Shown: piece after piece, positions 53,540 through 64,000 of the stretch
Position numbering within the stretch: the stretch's first letter is position 1
How the letters are laid out: every line of letters starts with the position of its first letter
Assembly: GCA_003439945.1 (NCBI GenBank)
Contig: QVRM01001215.1
Coordinates: 254,501-318,500, forward strand
Length of the DNA: 64,000 bases
Origin: Dermanyssus gallinae
Taxonomy: Eukaryota > Arthropoda > Arachnida > Mesostigmata > Dermanyssidae
Reading direction: 5' to 3'
Program-made: the position numbers and the translations under genes
Notes under the pieces: model-generated
What the model was told of the DNA's origin: nothing
The model's input: only the letters and a program-made list of their open reading frames with translations
Databases searched by the model: none

Positions 53540-53838
53540 CTAGGGGTCGGCTAGTGCGCAGTGTCGAGGTCATTGTCATTGACCACGGGGGTGTCGCCGG
53601 TTCGATACCTGTTGTTGTGATTGAATTTTCTGGAAGCAATGCTCATTGAGAATAGATGATATACTCGTACCACACAACTGAGAGTCAGGGGCTATGCTGC
53701 TGCCACAAGGATTGTTGGGGACGCCATAGATATTGCCACACGTCTGGCTCTCGGTGTCTCATTGAATATATGCCTCATGGCAATTTCAAGCCCGCAGAGG
53801 ACGGAGGATAGTATAGATACAAAAACAATCTTTTTATT
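53540..53838 (+). mobile_element. tRNA-derived SINE, family 2, copy C (most intact)
   Basis: The 5' part contains box A-like TCGGCTAGTGC (53547-53557, three mismatches to consensus) and box B GGTTCGATACC (53599-53609, one mismatch). The two lie about 50 bases apart, as in a tRNA-derived polymerase III promoter. Downstream come the family blocks GCTCATTGAGAATAGATGAT, CTGAGAGTCAGGGGCTATGC, GCCACAAGGATTG, ATATGCCTCATGGC, TTCAAGCC and GAGGACGGAGGATA. The element ends near an A-rich, then T-rich stretch (53818-53848). No clear target-site duplication was found. Confidence 0.82.
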
Positions 53839-53849
53839 TTTTTTTCATT

Positions 53850-54045
53850 CTAGTATTTGTAGTAATCGTGGTATTAATCAAAGTAGCAGCAAGAATATTA
53901 GTAGTAGGAGTAATAGAACTTCCGAAGAGGTTCGAAACTGGAAACAACAACAACAACGAAAAACACCTGCGCGCGATCTGAGGTGACAGGAAAGACGTGC
54001 CTGGTCCTCCAAAGCTAGCGACATGGCGTGCCTAGTTATCGATGC
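53850..54045. other. Non-coding spacer
   Basis: Degenerate GTA/TAG triplets at 53855-53915. No gene is seen. Confidence 0.5.
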
Positions 54046-54049
54046 TGCT

Positions 54050-54128
54050 ATTGTTGTTGTTGTTGCTGTTGTTGTTGCTACCGTTGTTGCTGCGGTTGTT
54101 GTTGTTGTCGTTGCTGTAGCTGCTGCCG
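54050..54128. repeat. GTT/GCT microsatellite
   Basis: Imperfect GTT with GCT, GCG and GTC triplets. Confidence 0.9.
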
Positions 54129-54340
54129 CTAAACCTTTGCGACCATGCGAAGGTGACGAGGACGACGATGCTAACGACACAAACTAGCCATGAAAACAGG
54201 CAGGCAGATTGAGGTAGGCAGGAAGGAAAGATTCCCGGTGTTTCCGAACCGGAGCTCCCCGTTTTCCCTGCCGTAAGTCTTCCCGTGGTACGGGTGATTA
54301 CGACCACCTAACTACCAGCTAATTATCGTTTCGAGCTGAC

Positions 54341-54515
54341 CTATATATATATATATATATATATATAAGTACAAAGTGTAATTGGCACATTTAGCGACTG
54401 AGGCGAGTATTTAGTCTCAGTGTACAAAATTATTTCATATATATATATATATAGGTCATTTACATATAACCTTTACAAATGTGTGCGACCTACAAGGGGG
54501 AAATTATTTTGATCG

Positions 54516-54572
<57 letters not shown>

Positions 54573-54575
54573 GGA
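54341..54575. repeat. Three (AT)n tracts with unique spacers
   Basis: (AT)n at 54341-54367, 54438-54453 and 54520-54574. GACCTATAT and ATATAGGTC ends at the first and second tracts make a palindrome across the intervening 70 bases. Confidence 0.9.
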
Positions 54576-54599
54576 AGCAAATAATGACCTAATGATTGT

Positions 54600-55254
54600 T
54601 GCAAGGACAATTCGTGTGCTGTGACAATATTTGTGCAGCCCTGTCAGTATATTCGACGCTGTTATTCTTGTCTGGGCGTTACATGGAGGTTGCTAGTTAT
54701 CAATTATGGAGCGAGCAGAACACCACGTCTCCGAATGGTAGGCGTCGTTTGTATTGAATTGTTAGTGTTGTCTCCAGCGATGTAATTGCGGTGCTGTATG
54801 TCGTGTTTCGTGTGTACACAGCGAAATGTTGGGTCGGGTCGCTAAACTTCGGATACTAGTAGTCATAGTAGTAGTAGTGGTAACGGTGGCTCGCCTACGT
54901 ACTATATATAGTACTGATGTCCTGCCAATTTCCTGGCTGACCAAACAACAATAGAAGGGAATGGAAGGTTCGAAAACCACAACACTCCTACTCGATTCAA
55001 ACCAAACATACGTACACGCTCATTAGGCTGGCGAAGCAGCGACCACATCATGCATCGGGTCACACATGACATTAGGTCAGCACCAGCAGTAGCAGCAACA
55101 GCAGAAGTGTAGAGAAGAGTTCTCTCTTCGACTGAGACCGGCTACAAATTGGACGTAAGCTTTGAGACACGGGAGAAGAGCAGCAGGGATCTCCGGCTCC
55201 TGTTCAGCTCCTGCACCAAGAGGGGAGCTGCTCGAGTTGTCACGTTGTAACGGC

Positions 55255-55255
<1 letters not shown>
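54600..55255. other. Non-coding stretch
   Basis: Unique sequence with a short GTA patch near 54860. No gene is recognised. Confidence 0.5.

Positions 55256-55257
<2 letters not shown>

Positions 55258-55332
<75 letters not shown>
55258..55332. repeat. (AT)n microsatellite, 75 bp
   Basis: An uninterrupted alternating AT tract. Confidence 0.97.
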
Positions 55333-55335
<3 letters not shown>

Positions 55336-55491
55336 AGTATCAGTGAAAGGCGCCGAGAGGATCAGGAGCTGATCCAGGCATTCTAGTAGCAGAGAGCGGG
55401 TACTGGTCGTGGCCGTGGTAGTAGTAGTAATCGTGAGAGTGTAGGAGAAGACTCGCCAGTCATGGGGGGATTTATCTATGCATCTATCTGT

Positions 55492-55535
55492 CGGTCTATA
55501 TATCTATATCTATCTATCTATCTATCTGCCTATCG
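55492..55535. repeat. (TATC)n microsatellite
   Basis: TCTATATATCTATA, then about six TATC units. Confidence 0.9.
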
Positions 55536-55593
55536 TGTATGCGTGCATGTTGAGCCTCTAGCCGGTGGTCGGTGTTGGTGGTTGAAGCAGTCC

Positions 55594-55668
55594 CAGAAGT
55601 GGAAGACGGAGACAGAGAAGAACGAGAAGGAGAATAGGAAGCAGAAGAGGAACGCGAAGGAGAGATGC
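55594..55668. repeat. Polypurine tract
   Basis: About 75 bases almost all A/G on + (GAAGACGGAGACAGAGAAGA and similar), with mirror-like GAAGGAGAA segments. Confidence 0.8.
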
Positions 55669-55669
55669 G

Positions 55670-56050
55670 CAGGCGCAGATGGTGTCGGCGATGTTAGCAA
55701 TCGCGAGCGAGTGTGTTAGAACGCGATGGACAGGAGCGGACAGGCCACTGAGAGTATGCGAGAGTGCGTGAGTGAGTGCTGGTTAATGTAGGTGCTTGCT
55801 GTGTGATTATTTGATGTTGTTGTCATAGAGTCACTCTCTAACTAGTCTTTGAATTGTGTGGTGTAGCTAGGTAGGCACACGGCCGACCGGCCCTTCTCGC
55901 CTCGCTGCCTCGAGGCCGACAAGTACTTCGGCTCTCCTCGAAGCTAGCTAACTCGTGTAGCGAACAAGAAGCGATAAGCCAGCGAAAAAAAGATGAGCCA
56001 TAGATAAACACAACGACTAAGTTAGGTAGGCTCTTGCTTGAGTCTACCCG
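55670..56050. other. Non-coding stretch
   Basis: Mixed sequence. No gene recognised. Confidence 0.5.
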
Positions 56051-56057
56051 GACACGA

Positions 56058-56262
56058 CGATGATGGTGATGATGATGATGATGACGTTGTTGTCGTTGTT
56101 GTTATTGATGTTTTTGTTGTTGTTGTTGTTGTTGTTGCTGCGGTTGTTGTTGTTATTGATGTTTTTGTTGTTGTTGCTGCTGTTGTGGTTTTTATTGTTG
56201 CAGCTGCCTTTGTTGTTGTTGTTGTTGTCGTGTTGGCTGTTTGTCTTGTTGTTTTTGTTAAG
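56058..56262. repeat. GAT/GTT arrays with a ~55-bp duplicated unit
   Basis: GAT triplets at 56058-56080, then GTT triplets. TTGTTATTGATGTTTTTGTTGTTGTTG occurs at about 56097 and 56151, which is a 54-base duplication. Confidence 0.85.
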
Positions 56263-56269
56263 ATCACAG

Positions 56270-56745
56270 ATATCGTCGTGTTGATGTGTTTTCTGTTGTA
56301 GCCGCGATGGTTGTCTATAGGAGGTGGTATCGCGCTATTATGGTTTCGGTTGTTTTTGTTTCTTTCTAATGGAGCCTGGTACGGTGAAGGTGTTGTCGTT
56401 GTTATTGTTGTTGGTAGTGATCTTGTTGACTTTCTTCTTCTTCTTTCTGTTATTATTATTATTATTGTAGACCCCGTGTTCCAACAAAAATTATTGCTTT
56501 TATTTCGCTGCTATAGCTGGTGACACCAGCCAACCAGCCCCCCTCAAACTACAGTATGACCTGTTGTTGTTGGTGTGTTTGTGTGGTAGTCGCTGCGCCA
56601 GCAGTTTTGCAGCAGTGTGTCACTCTCGGACAGGACTCGCGGCGGCTGGGCAAGCCTTAATGATGCGTGAACTTTCTATTTATAACAACGGCACAACGTT
56701 GTCGCCCGGGTCGGCGGTCGGTCACTCGCCAGCCCGCCCCGCCGA
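56270..56745. other. Non-coding stretch
   Basis: A short ATT patch lies at about 56448-56466. No gene is seen. Confidence 0.5.
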
Positions 56746-56751
56746 TTCAGT

Positions 56752-56788
56752 TCTCTCTCTCTCTATCTATTCTCTCTCTCTCGCGCTA

Positions 56789-56820
<32 letters not shown>

Positions 56821-56838
56821 TCTATATATATATATATC
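56752..56838. repeat. (CT)n/(AT)n compound microsatellite
   Basis: About 70 bases of CT with few interruptions pass directly into (AT)n at 56822-56837. Confidence 0.92.
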
Positions 56839-56849
56839 TGTCTCTCGCA

Positions 56850-57560
56850 CAACGTGACACACAGTGCGGCACAAACAGCGGCTGGTGGTGCTGCTGCTGC
56901 TGCGTCTAACCGTTCGCGGCCGCATTTGTGCTGTCACTGCCGCCGCCGCCCCAACAGTGCTTTTGCTGAGTTTGAAGAATGGCATCCGCTGGCATGGCCT
57001 CGAGAAGTGGAAACGCGGACCTTCGACCACGACGGGCCACCGGTTGGAAACTGCTGGCTGTTGCTAACCCCACTGGGTGCGGCATACGCTCACGCTTTTC
57101 CTATTTCCCTTTTCGTTCCCTTCTCTCTTTCTCCTGATTCCCTTCTCCTCTCTCTCGCGCGCGCTCTCTCTCTCTCTGCTGTCGCCTGCTCTGGTTCTGA
57201 ACGGGTCATACGGGGCCCGGTCATATGACGAGGATATGAATGACGTCGTTGTGTAACGACACCTCTTCATCATCATCTTCTCCGTCCATTGAGCAGCCTT
57301 ACTCGCTAATAGCCAATGAATGATTGACAGCGAAGTGGTGACGATGCTCGTGGTGGTGGTGCTGGTGATGCTGCTGATGATGAGGGTGGCCCTTAGCTTT
57401 CACTAAGCTCTAAGTCTCCCGTCTCTCTATCTCTAGCCAGCTGGTTTCCTACTCTGACGGGCAACCGCCTTTCTCTCTCTCCGGACTTTGTTACTACCGT
57501 TAGTTTGCGTATGCGGGTCTCTGCTCACTTTCTCCTCGTGGAAATATTAAAACTAATTTT
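56850..57560. other. Non-coding stretch
   Basis: GCT at 56889-56902, CT-rich patches at 57115-57180 and 57467-57482, and GGT/GAT triplets at 57347-57385. No gene is recognised. Confidence 0.5.
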
Positions 57561-57599
57561 TTATGTATGTATATATATATGTACTTGCGATCACACCGC

Positions 57600-58135
57600 G
57601 CTACAGTTACGCGCATCGCAATTTTTTGGCAAACTAAATCAAACTTTTTGTTTTTAAAAGAGGATTTAGGTGACGCATAGCGTATAGCGTTGTTAGATGG
57701 GGCGAGTTGGTGGCTCTCCAATCCGAAGTTCGACGCAGACTTTGCAAGTCAGATTCCTTCTCGCCCGCCAATCGACCCAAGTATATTAGGGCGGGGTTGG
57801 GGTAAGGAGGTAGCATTACGCACATATCGTCGTCGTTGTGGTCGTCGTCGTTGTCGTTATCTTTATCGCCGTTGGCGTGTACTTGGCTGTGTTGTTTGTT
57901 TGAAGTTTTGCGGACTTTGGCCGAGCTCGGTCACTAAAGTTGCCTCCAGAGCCTCTTCTTCAATCGTGAAGCTTGGTCGCGTATAAGCGTCCCCCTGTAC
58001 GATACCCCCCGACGGTGGGCGATCCGGAAACGGGAGCCGGTGAATGCAGCAGCAGCAGCCCGCTGGAGTTTGCTGTAGATCTCTCCTTTCGAGAGGAACG
58101 GCGGTGTCCAAATCAATGACATACGAGAGTACTTA
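57600..58135. other. Non-coding stretch
   Basis: A GTC patch lies near 57828-57857. No gene recognised. Confidence 0.5.
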
Positions 58136-58139
58136 CACG

Positions 58140-58177
58140 ATGCACCTGCAACCCGCCGCACGCTCGTGCAGGTGCAT
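58140..58177. repeat. Perfect 11-bp hairpin
   Basis: ATGCACCTGCA (58140-58150) and TGCAGGTGCAT (58167-58177) enclose 16 GC-rich bases. Confidence 0.9.
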
Positions 58178-58543
58178 TACCTTCGAAGCTCGATCGCCAT
58201 CGCCGCGCTAGTGGTGTCAGTCGGCCTACAACAAGATTGCGAGGTTGGGATTGCACGTCTCGTTGTTGGTGTCCCTTTATTCTCCCTGCATCTCATCTGT
58301 CTATTGCTCCTAGCCCACGTCTTTCTCTCTATCCCCCCTCTCTCTCATATATAGTTTTGTACTGTGGGAGGAAATTCCGGTCAGATGCCCGCCCCGACCA
58401 ACCATTCGATTCTCGAATTTGTTGCAACAGATTCGCCGACCCTTATGACGAGCCTGCACGACGAACGAGTTTGCCACGTTCCTGCGTGATCGTACACTTT
58501 TTTTACAGGATGAATCCGCGAGTGTCTTGTTGTACTTGCTTGC

Positions 58544-59060
<517 letters not shown>

Positions 59061-59144
59061 CTGTAGCAGTGATAATAATATCGCAGTTGTAGTGGTAGTA
59101 GTAGTAGCAGCGCAGCAGTAACATCATACATAGCTTTGTCGTAT

Positions 59145-59210
59145 AGTTGCTGTTGTTGTTGTTGTCGTCGTCGTTGTTGTTGTTGTTGTTGTTGTTGTCG
59201 TCGTCGTCGG
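59145..59210. repeat. GTT/GTC microsatellite
   Basis: GTT and GTC runs alternate (GTTGTC GTC GTC, then seven GTT, then GTC). Confidence 0.92.
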
Positions 59211-59414
59211 TACAAGTTCGGGTCCAGTTCGTTGCTGTGCCGGATGTTCGAAGGCATTCAAGTAGAGCCTCAGTGTTATAGTCTGTAGACTTGGCCGGGG
59301 GTGGCGGTGGCGGCTCCAGCAGCAGCAGTCGACAGAGGGGAGAAAGCCTCAAGCCGATTCAAGCACAGCGGACTTCAGCTGGCCATCTTCCTGGCTTGTT
59401 GCAAATCCCAGATG

Positions 59415-59475
59415 GGCTGTTGTCGTTGTTGTTGTTGTGGCCGTTGGTGGTGTTATTGGTGTCGTCGTTGTTGAA
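59415..59475. repeat. GTT-class degenerate array
   Basis: GTT/GTC/GGT triplets. Confidence 0.8.
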
Positions 59476-59524
59476 CTTTTGTGGCGGTCCTGATGCATCA
59501 GTGCAACATACAAGAGAACTTACA

Positions 59525-59555
59525 TACACGCATACATACATACATACATTCATAC
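59525..59555. repeat. (ATAC)n microsatellite
   Basis: About six CATA units. Confidence 0.85.
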
Positions 59556-59649
59556 GTAGACGTACAGCTGACGCTGCGTTGTTGACCGATGACTACCTCT
59601 GGGGCGGCTCGAGAAGGGGGGTTGTGCCCCAGTTCTGCGCTGGCTCGAA

Positions 59650-59692
59650 GACCTACCTTTTTGCATAAAGCCACTACGTAAAAAGGTAGTAG
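59650..59692. repeat. Short imperfect hairpin
   Basis: CTACCTTTTTGC and GTAAAAAGGTAG pair with one mismatch across about 12 bases. Confidence 0.8.
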
Positions 59693-59881
59693 CAAAATAC
59701 ACGAGACAAACCAACGATAAGAAGTAGACCGAGAAGAGATCCGAAGCTGCCCAACGAAGAACGTGCGTATAGGCATGGTGGTGGCTGTTGTGAGCCATCT
59801 GCAAACTGCTCGATCTAGACTACTTCCCGGCCGGCTTGCGAATCGTCTCTCGAGAGTGGGCACTCACCGTGAACTCCCAGG

Positions 59882-59903
59882 ACATATATATATATATATA
59901 TAT
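59882..59903. repeat. (AT)n microsatellite
   Basis: About 22 bases of uninterrupted alternating AT. Confidence 0.95.
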
Positions 59904-59904
59904 T

Positions 59905-60660
59905 GTGTGTGAATTGATGCATATAGTTGTTTGTGTACGTGCATATTGAACCGGGTGGCGTTTGTTTGTCTTTTTTCATCGCGTCTATTCGGTATATTTG
60001 GTGATCACTGTCGTGAATGTTACGCGTGCAGAGGTCGCTTCTATTTAAGACAGCTATTGCAGTAATAACATTATTATGAGTACTACCATCAATATTATAA
60101 AGCGTTTCTAAGGCAATGCATCGTCTTAGAAATTCAGCGCGATGCACAATGTCAGAGTGATTCTGTACACACTCCCGAGGGGCAGAGGCCTAGAGGAACT
60201 GCGGTAACTATAGGGAGTTCCATCTGCACACTTACCGGGTGGCTTTGATAACAAAATAAATTACGATGATGAAGATTATTATTATTGTGAGGTATAAACG
60301 CTTGAGCCAGGTTAATCATGCTCTACTCGCTTCCTGTCAATTCACAGCGCCTAGAAGCCACGAGCGGCCAACGACAACATCTGTCTCAAAACATGGCATC
60401 GCGTCGATCACCCGTAAACATCTTCTAGGCGTTTTCCGATAGCGTTTAGGATGCTCGCTGTATCTATGCTGATGGGGCCGATGGTGTCTCCGATGTAAAA
60501 GGTACACTGTAGTAGCTCCTTGATAGCTCGAGATACGTTTTTCGCTTTTCCGATTCTGCGCGTTCTGCGACCCATTTAGATTCAACTGCGCTGCGGCGTA
60601 GATGCGATAATGTCGTCGTGCCGTGAAATCGTTACGTCTCATACAAGGCTTTTTCTGTAT
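59905..60660. other. Microsatellite-poor unique sequence
   Basis: Two - strand frames (59815-60147 and 60337-60642, 101-110 codons) are open. The first runs into the AT tract and the second is Arg/His-rich. Neither is recognised. A short ATT run lies near 60275. Confidence 0.4.
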
Positions 60661-60704
60661 GACTTTAATATTATTTTTATTATTTATGTTATTATTCTTA
60701 GTAG

Positions 60705-60709
60705 TCGTT

Positions 60710-60742
<33 letters not shown>
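60705..60742. repeat. (GTA)n microsatellite
   Basis: About eleven consecutive GTA triplets. Confidence 0.93.
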
Positions 60743-60745
<3 letters not shown>

Positions 60746-60749
60746 ATCG

Positions 60750-61025
60750 TCGAGTAGCATTAGTAGGTAAGTAACATTATGCCAGAAAAAGGAAACCATA
60801 CAGGGTACCCTATAGTATTGGCGATGCCGTTGTGGTGGTTAAGCAAGACCGATTAGTGACCGGTGAGCCAGCTGAGCTGCAACTCAAATAGATCGGACGA
60901 GGTTTGTCAGTTTCGAGTACACTCGTGTGTGATGGCTGCTGCTGCGGGATCTCGAGTGTTCTCGCGCGGCCCGTGAAGAGACGTCGAGCGGCGTTGAGAG
61001 CTGCGAGATGACAAAGACAAACGAT
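60750..61025. other. Non-coding spacer
   Basis: No gene seen. Confidence 0.5.
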
Positions 61026-61030
61026 TATAT

Positions 61031-61057
61031 TCATATATATATATATATATATATATG
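61031..61057. repeat. (AT)n microsatellite
   Basis: About 26 bases of uninterrupted alternating AT. Confidence 0.95.
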
Positions 61058-61183
61058 GGGAGAGAAAGCGGGCGTCAATACTGATAAATGTATTCCTTCT
61101 GAAACGATTTGTCTTGTGCAAACGATGAAGCTGCGAAGCGCAGAGTACTTGGTTGAATAGCTGTTACGCGGAGCGCCTAGAAG

Positions 61184-61245
61184 CATAAGGATACTTATCT
61201 CGTATGATGTATATATGTATGTCATACGAGATAAGTATCCTTATG
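61184..61245. repeat. Perfect 24-bp inverted repeat, 14-base loop
   Basis: Arms 61184-61207 (starting CATAAGGATACTT) and 61222-61245 are exact reverse complements around TGTATATATGTATG. A GTAT/(AT)n tract follows immediately (61246-61298). Confidence 0.97.
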
Positions 61246-61246
61246 T

Positions 61247-61253
61247 ATATATG

Positions 61254-61298
<45 letters not shown>
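61247..61298. repeat. (AT)n microsatellite with GTAT start
   Basis: TATATGTATG units pass into about 40 bases of AT. Confidence 0.95.
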
Positions 61299-61300
<2 letters not shown>

Positions 61301-61377
61301 CGTGTACGCGGGCGTTGTGTGGTTGGTGTCGATAGGCCGACAAAAAACAGCTACTCTGCCATTAGAAAGTATGAGGG

Positions 61378-61683
61378 TTGATGCACTTTTTCAATCGACT
61401 GATGTCAACAGACCCGGTGCACAGACCGGGAGAACCTGCACGAGCTACGCCTTTGCAGTGTGCCGTTATCGCGTCGACTCTAGCCAGTTCCGGTGTTCCT
61501 TCAGCCCCATTTGCAAGCACGATATTTGCAGATAACTCGAAATGCCAGATGGTGTTTCGCAATTACAAACAGAAGTTTTTCGTACAAGATAGTCCACGAT
61601 CGACGCTTACACAATGTGTACGGTTTAGGATAACGGTACAACAGAACGATAAGATGGAATATGAACGAATGCAAATTTATTAA
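61378..61683 (+). CDS. Unrecognised open frame, possibly spurious
   Basis: A 101-codon frame ends in TAA at 61681-61683. It has no simple repeat and a balanced composition, with an early Pro/Arg-rich part and a C-terminal part containing CQMVFRNYKQKFFVQD and ending in a charged NDKMEYERMQIY. An ATG lies at 61405 or earlier in frame, but the context is not convincing. It sits between two AT-loop hairpins. No family is recognised. Confidence 0.2.
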   Translation: MMHFFNRLMSTDPVHRPGEPARATPLQCAVIASTLASSGVPSAPFASTIFADNSKCQMVFRNYKQKFFVQDSPRSTLTQCVRFRITVQQNDKMEYERMQIY

Positions 61684-61730
61684 CAGCTGAAAGTTGTGGT
61701 TTGGTACATTCAACGTGCGAACTTGTACTG

Positions 61731-61789
61731 ATAAGACGCCATGTCAGTGAGTATATATATATATATATATATATTCACTGACATGGCGT

Positions 61790-61794
<5 letters not shown>
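61731..61794. repeat. Perfect 20-bp inverted repeat with (AT)n loop
   Basis: ATAAGACGCCATGTCAGTGA (61731-61750) and its exact reverse complement (61775-61794) enclose 24 bases of GT(AT)n. (AT)n continues directly after the right arm. Confidence 0.97.
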
Positions 61795-61826
<32 letters not shown>

Positions 61827-61835
61827 ATAAATATG

Positions 61836-61879
<44 letters not shown>
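61795..61879. repeat. Two (AT)n tracts
   Basis: (AT)n at about 61795-61822 and 61841-61878, separated by TTTGTATAAATATGTAAA. Confidence 0.95.
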
Positions 61880-61880
<1 letters not shown>

Positions 61881-63350
61881 TTAAGATTTCCTCTAAGACG
61901 AGGCGCGGGTGTTAACTGGCGAGACAACATATATCACGAGCATCATGCGGCGGCTGCTGTTTCTGCTGTGATGTATGTGCTACGATGCATGGCCGCAACG
62001 ACGACGAGGCGTGCCCTGCAGCAAGAAGTAGCAGAACGCAACGAGCAGAGAAGAGAAGAGAGACGAGAAACCGGCAAGCTAGCCGGTAGTTAGCTGCCGA
62101 TAGTAGTAGCCGGAGCAGCATGGAACGTGGGAGCACACCGTTACTCTGGTAGCACCAGCGAGGCGCCAAGCATTCGAAGCGACGCGAACGGGGGAAGGGT
62201 TCTCTACAAGGGTCGGCCTATGGTCGGTTAGTTACTTAGTTCGTTAATTCGCTCGTTCGTTCGTCGCTAGTTAGTTTACTCCGTGCTTCTTCTTCTTCTG
62301 GCCTGGTTGGTTGGCTGGGTCTTTCAACGCGTCGCCGCTCCGGCAGTCCTGGGCAGCCAGCAGCAGCAGCAGCTCGTAAAGAGTGCGGTTACTGTTTGGG
62401 GCCGAACGACGGGCATTTGTCTTCTTTCTTGAGCCGCGTCTTCACCTCTTGGTGGTGGTGAGCGTCGGGGTGTGAAGCCGTGGCGTTAGTGGCGTCGTTA
62501 CGTCGCCTCTCCCAACACTCGCTGTCCTGCCATAAGGGCCTTACATCACACGCAGCACACAAGCACAGGACCAAGACGTTCGCAGAGTGTCGGGTTGTGC
62601 TCATACGCCGAGCTTGATCAAATTTTTCATGCGCGAGGCGATCCTGCGATGCGAGCTGTGTGTCGTACGCCCTACTACGCCTGGTCGACGGCGGGGCCTG
62701 TCGGTTACTTTAGTTAGTCGGCGGCTGCGGTGGTGGCTAACTAGGTAGGTAGATAGTTAATAGTTAAGAATTGGACTGACTCTACTCTCCAGCGACCACG
62801 GCAACAACAACAGCGACCTCATCAATAACAATAACAAGAAATAACAAAAACAGCAAGAGGCGCTACTGTGGATGCCACGGTAGTTACACACTACAACCAC
62901 TACTGATAAAACGACTCACTTGTACATTGTATTGCTCGCAACAACGACCGCATGCCAGTGCCTATTGCACCTACTATTGATTTCGTAGACCTTTGGTGAA
63001 AGATCTTTTCTGGCACGAGTCTGTCTGCGTGCTGGCGGGTTGTCGGAATGGTGCGTCAGCGATGATTTTCGGCGGGAAACTCCCAGCATCGACGCCTAGC
63101 TCTGAACGAACTTCTCCGTTTGCAAAGAAATAACGACACCAGCTGGCGGTTAAACTTACTTCGAATAATTGTCGTAATAGGGAATTGTATTACTATTCTA
63201 ATAATGGGACTCTATAAGTAGACGGTAAGGGTTGCCGAGAACTTGCTCCTCGTATAATGCCAATATTATATATGTATTTCACATTCGACTCAACGTGTAT
63301 GCCTAAATACACGTGTATGTATTCATGAATGGGTGAAGGCACAGGTAGAT
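61880..63350. other. Non-coding stretch
   Basis: GTTC/GTTA-like patches lie at 62225-62275, and short CAG and CAA patches near 62358 and 62800-62850. No gene is recognised. Confidence 0.5.
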
Positions 63351-63359
63351 TAATAGATA

Positions 63360-64000
63360 ACAGGGTAAAAATAGGATTTTTTTATTGGTCTATGTGTGTG
63401 TATCTATGACGTGGTCTATGAAGTGGTTCGGCATTAGTGTCGTCGGCAGAGGCGTCTGCGAGCACCCAGAAACCGGAGTGTCTTCTAGCGGGGGCGGCGA
63501 CTTTACCCGTTGGATGGTCAGTCCCCGTAGCAATCTCGTTGTGGTGCGAAGCTGTAGCTGGAACTGCAACACTGCCGACTTAACACAGCCGTGGCCGCCC
63601 GAGTTGCCCCGATCAATGCGGCAACACATCTCTTAACAGATGCGATTTATTCGGCCCTTAATCAGTGCACCGCCACCTCGTATCACGCCTCGTTACGATA
63701 TGCCGTGCCCGGTACGCCGGACCCTGACATCAATGTCATCATCGCACCGCACCACCACCACCACCGCCATCACCATCGCAACGTTGGTCGGCCGCGACAC
63801 GCCAAGCCGCGGCCAGATCATGACGGTGCATAGAGCTCGATTGTCTCATCTGCACTCTCTGCATCTCGTGCGTTTTTTCACGCTTCCTGTTTGACGTCTC
63901 TGCTACGGGCCGCTGTTCAGATGCGGCTGTGGCCGTGCCGGGCTGGTGCCGTTACTGTGTCGATATGTTCCAAGACTATACTAGTTAGCTAACCACTATC
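63360..64000. other. Non-coding stretch to window end
   Basis: A + frame of 83 codons (63385-63636) is mirrored by a - frame of 79 codons. A CAC/CAT-rich patch lies at 63750-63780. None is recognised. Confidence 0.45.

Noticed and set aside
61222..61245. 61184-61245 hairpin as a microRNA precursor
   Set aside because: Perfect pairing with an adjacent AT tract fits a recent inverted duplication better. There is no evidence of processing, so it is kept only as a finding to test.

Overview
This window looks like repeat-rich, non-coding nuclear DNA of a eukaryote, most likely an arthropod. The direct evidence is: no compact gene arrangement, very dense microsatellites, tRNA-derived SINEs with a target-site duplication, and decayed mariner transposase sequence. 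The mix of long (AT)n tracts and (AAC/GTT)n tracts on a mid-GC background would suit a parasitiform mite such as Varroa or a relative. That placement is inference from sequence texture only. No host protein-coding gene could be recognised.

Most open reading frames here come from the repeats. The AAC/GTT repeat class has no stop codon in any of the six frames, and (AT)n is read without stops as alternating Ile-Tyr. Long frames of poly-Gln, poly-Asn, poly-Thr, poly-Leu, poly-Val, poly-Cys or Ile-Tyr are therefore expected by chance and are not annotated as genes.

Layout: (1) 0.7-1.4 kb holds a degraded mariner transposase on the + strand. All three catalytic positions can be placed, in three different reading frames. 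A second, shorter mariner-like relic lies at 15.1-15.3 kb. (2) Two tRNA-derived SINE families occur. Family 1 has copies at 3.8 kb (flanked by a 16-bp target-site duplication) and 34.4 kb. Family 2 has copies at 5.5 kb (+), 16.2-16.4 kb (-) and 53.5-53.8 kb (+). (3) More than 30 (AT)n tracts and more than 40 AAC/GTT-class tracts are spread from end to end, with GA/CT, GAC, GAA, GTA and GATA tracts between them. (4) There is an unusual set of foldbacks: a 228-bp structure at 12.2-12.4 kb with roughly 100-bp arms around an (AT)n loop, perfect 20-24-bp arms at 61.2 and 61.7 kb, a 29-bp stem at 52.4 kb and several shorter stems. (5) Low-confidence coding candidates are three non-repeat frames that open at a plausible splice acceptor (48795-49076 +, 16872-17136 -, 50663-51250 +) and a few unrecognised ORFs.

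Between these features I see no rRNA, canonical tRNA gene, CRISPR array or recognisable promoter. If host genes are present, the window is best read as intergenic DNA or a very large intron.
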